A stretch of 33,224 nt of DNA. Origin: an uncultured Synechococcales cyanobacterium (lineage in GTDB: Bacteria > Cyanobacteriota > Cyanobacteriia > Thermosynechococcales > Thermosynechococcaceae). Position numbers and translations under genes: made by a program. Below, piece after piece: positions 33,136-33,224 of the stretch. The first letter of the stretch is position 1. Every line of letters starts with the position of its first letter. The notes under the pieces are model-generated. The model saw only the letters and a list, made by a program, of their open reading frames with translations. It searched no databases and had not been told where the DNA came from. Location of the stretch: the NCBI GenBank assembly GCA_902806435.1, contig CADCWO010000190.1, positions 1 to 33,224 on the forward strand. Reading direction: 5' to 3'.

Positions 33136-33224
33136 AGTTAACGTGAGTTCTGGATAAGAAAGGGCAAGGGAAGTACGCTGAAAATTGCAAATCCTTAAGT
33201 ATCCCCCGCCGCTTATGTTCAGTT

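Larger units (their letters stand above)
32893..33224. other. 332-bp right-edge region without a long gene
   Basis: It contains a likely minus-strand terminator (32949-32974), a perfect 12-bp palindrome GAGCTTAAGCTC (32973-32984), and a minus-strand frame of 31 codons (33040-33135). A TTGACA on the minus strand at 32945-32950 could be a -35 for the phosphoesterase, but the nearest -10-like CAAAAT is ~20 nt away. No tRNA or known RNA is recognised. Confidence 0.5.

Noticed and set aside
1-33224. tRNA, rRNA, CRISPR arrays, insertion sequences
   Set aside because: Scanning by eye for T-loop GGTTCRA-type blocks in cloverleaf context, regularly spaced repeats and transposase motifs found none. 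A small divergent RNA gene could be missed without a covariance search.

Overview
The window is a stretch of ordinary cyanobacterial chromosome. Three things support this. The octamer GCGATCGC (HIP1) occurs at least 22 times in 33 kb, against about 0.5 expected by chance. Several families are essentially cyanobacterial: the DUF3038/DUF4335 pair, DUF4327, a PsaK-like photosystem I subunit, a CrtD-type carotenoid desaturase and the three-domain ribosomal protein S1. The genes are short, mostly unlinked transcription units facing both ways, as is usual in cyanobacteria. I see no insertion sequence, CRISPR array, rRNA or tRNA gene, and no prophage. The species cannot be named from this sequence.

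Layout, left to right. An S9 prolyl oligopeptidase enters from the left edge (minus). The urease accessory genes ureE-ureF-ureG follow on the plus strand; a 55-codon reading frame lies between ureF and ureG, and no urease structural genes are present. A PPK2 polyphosphate kinase and a CtpA-type processing protease lie on the minus strand. Then come peptide deformylase, rpsA (S1) and pdxA (plus). A DUF4327 gene is followed at once by a phosphoribosyltransferase (plus), which converges on an AEC-type transporter (minus). gyrA overlaps lnt (plus), and a small secreted protein follows.

The minus strand then carries a PlsC-like acyltransferase, a double-ring Cdc48-like AAA+ ATPase, a CAP/SCP lipoprotein and a glutathione peroxidase. 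A small CPXCG zinc-ribbon gene (plus) and apt (minus) follow. Next are the coupled DUF3038-DUF4335 pair, an SDR and folE (plus). A ferritin-like di-iron protein and trpF (minus) are divergent from the PsaK-like gene and a lipoprotein (plus). The right end holds a beta-lactamase-fold hydrolase without a signal peptide (minus), a polytopic membrane protein (plus), crtD and a calcineurin-like phosphoesterase (both minus).

Most genes are housekeeping: protein maturation (def, ctpA, lnt), translation (rpsA), DNA topology (gyrA), cofactor and amino-acid synthesis (pdxA, folE, trpF, crtD), nucleotide salvage (apt and a second PRTase) and nickel-enzyme maturation (ureEFG). The points that most deserve a second look are: the DUF3038-DUF4335 pair, whose second protein is laid out as cytoplasmic domain, one membrane helix, proline-rich spacer and a small outer domain with a TolA/TonB-like look; the small ORF inside the ure cluster; the divergent PsaK with no ATG start; the apparently cytoplasmic beta-lactamase-fold protein; the degenerate GyrA box; and a terminator with a 31-codon ORF at the right edge that suggests an unannotated short transcript.
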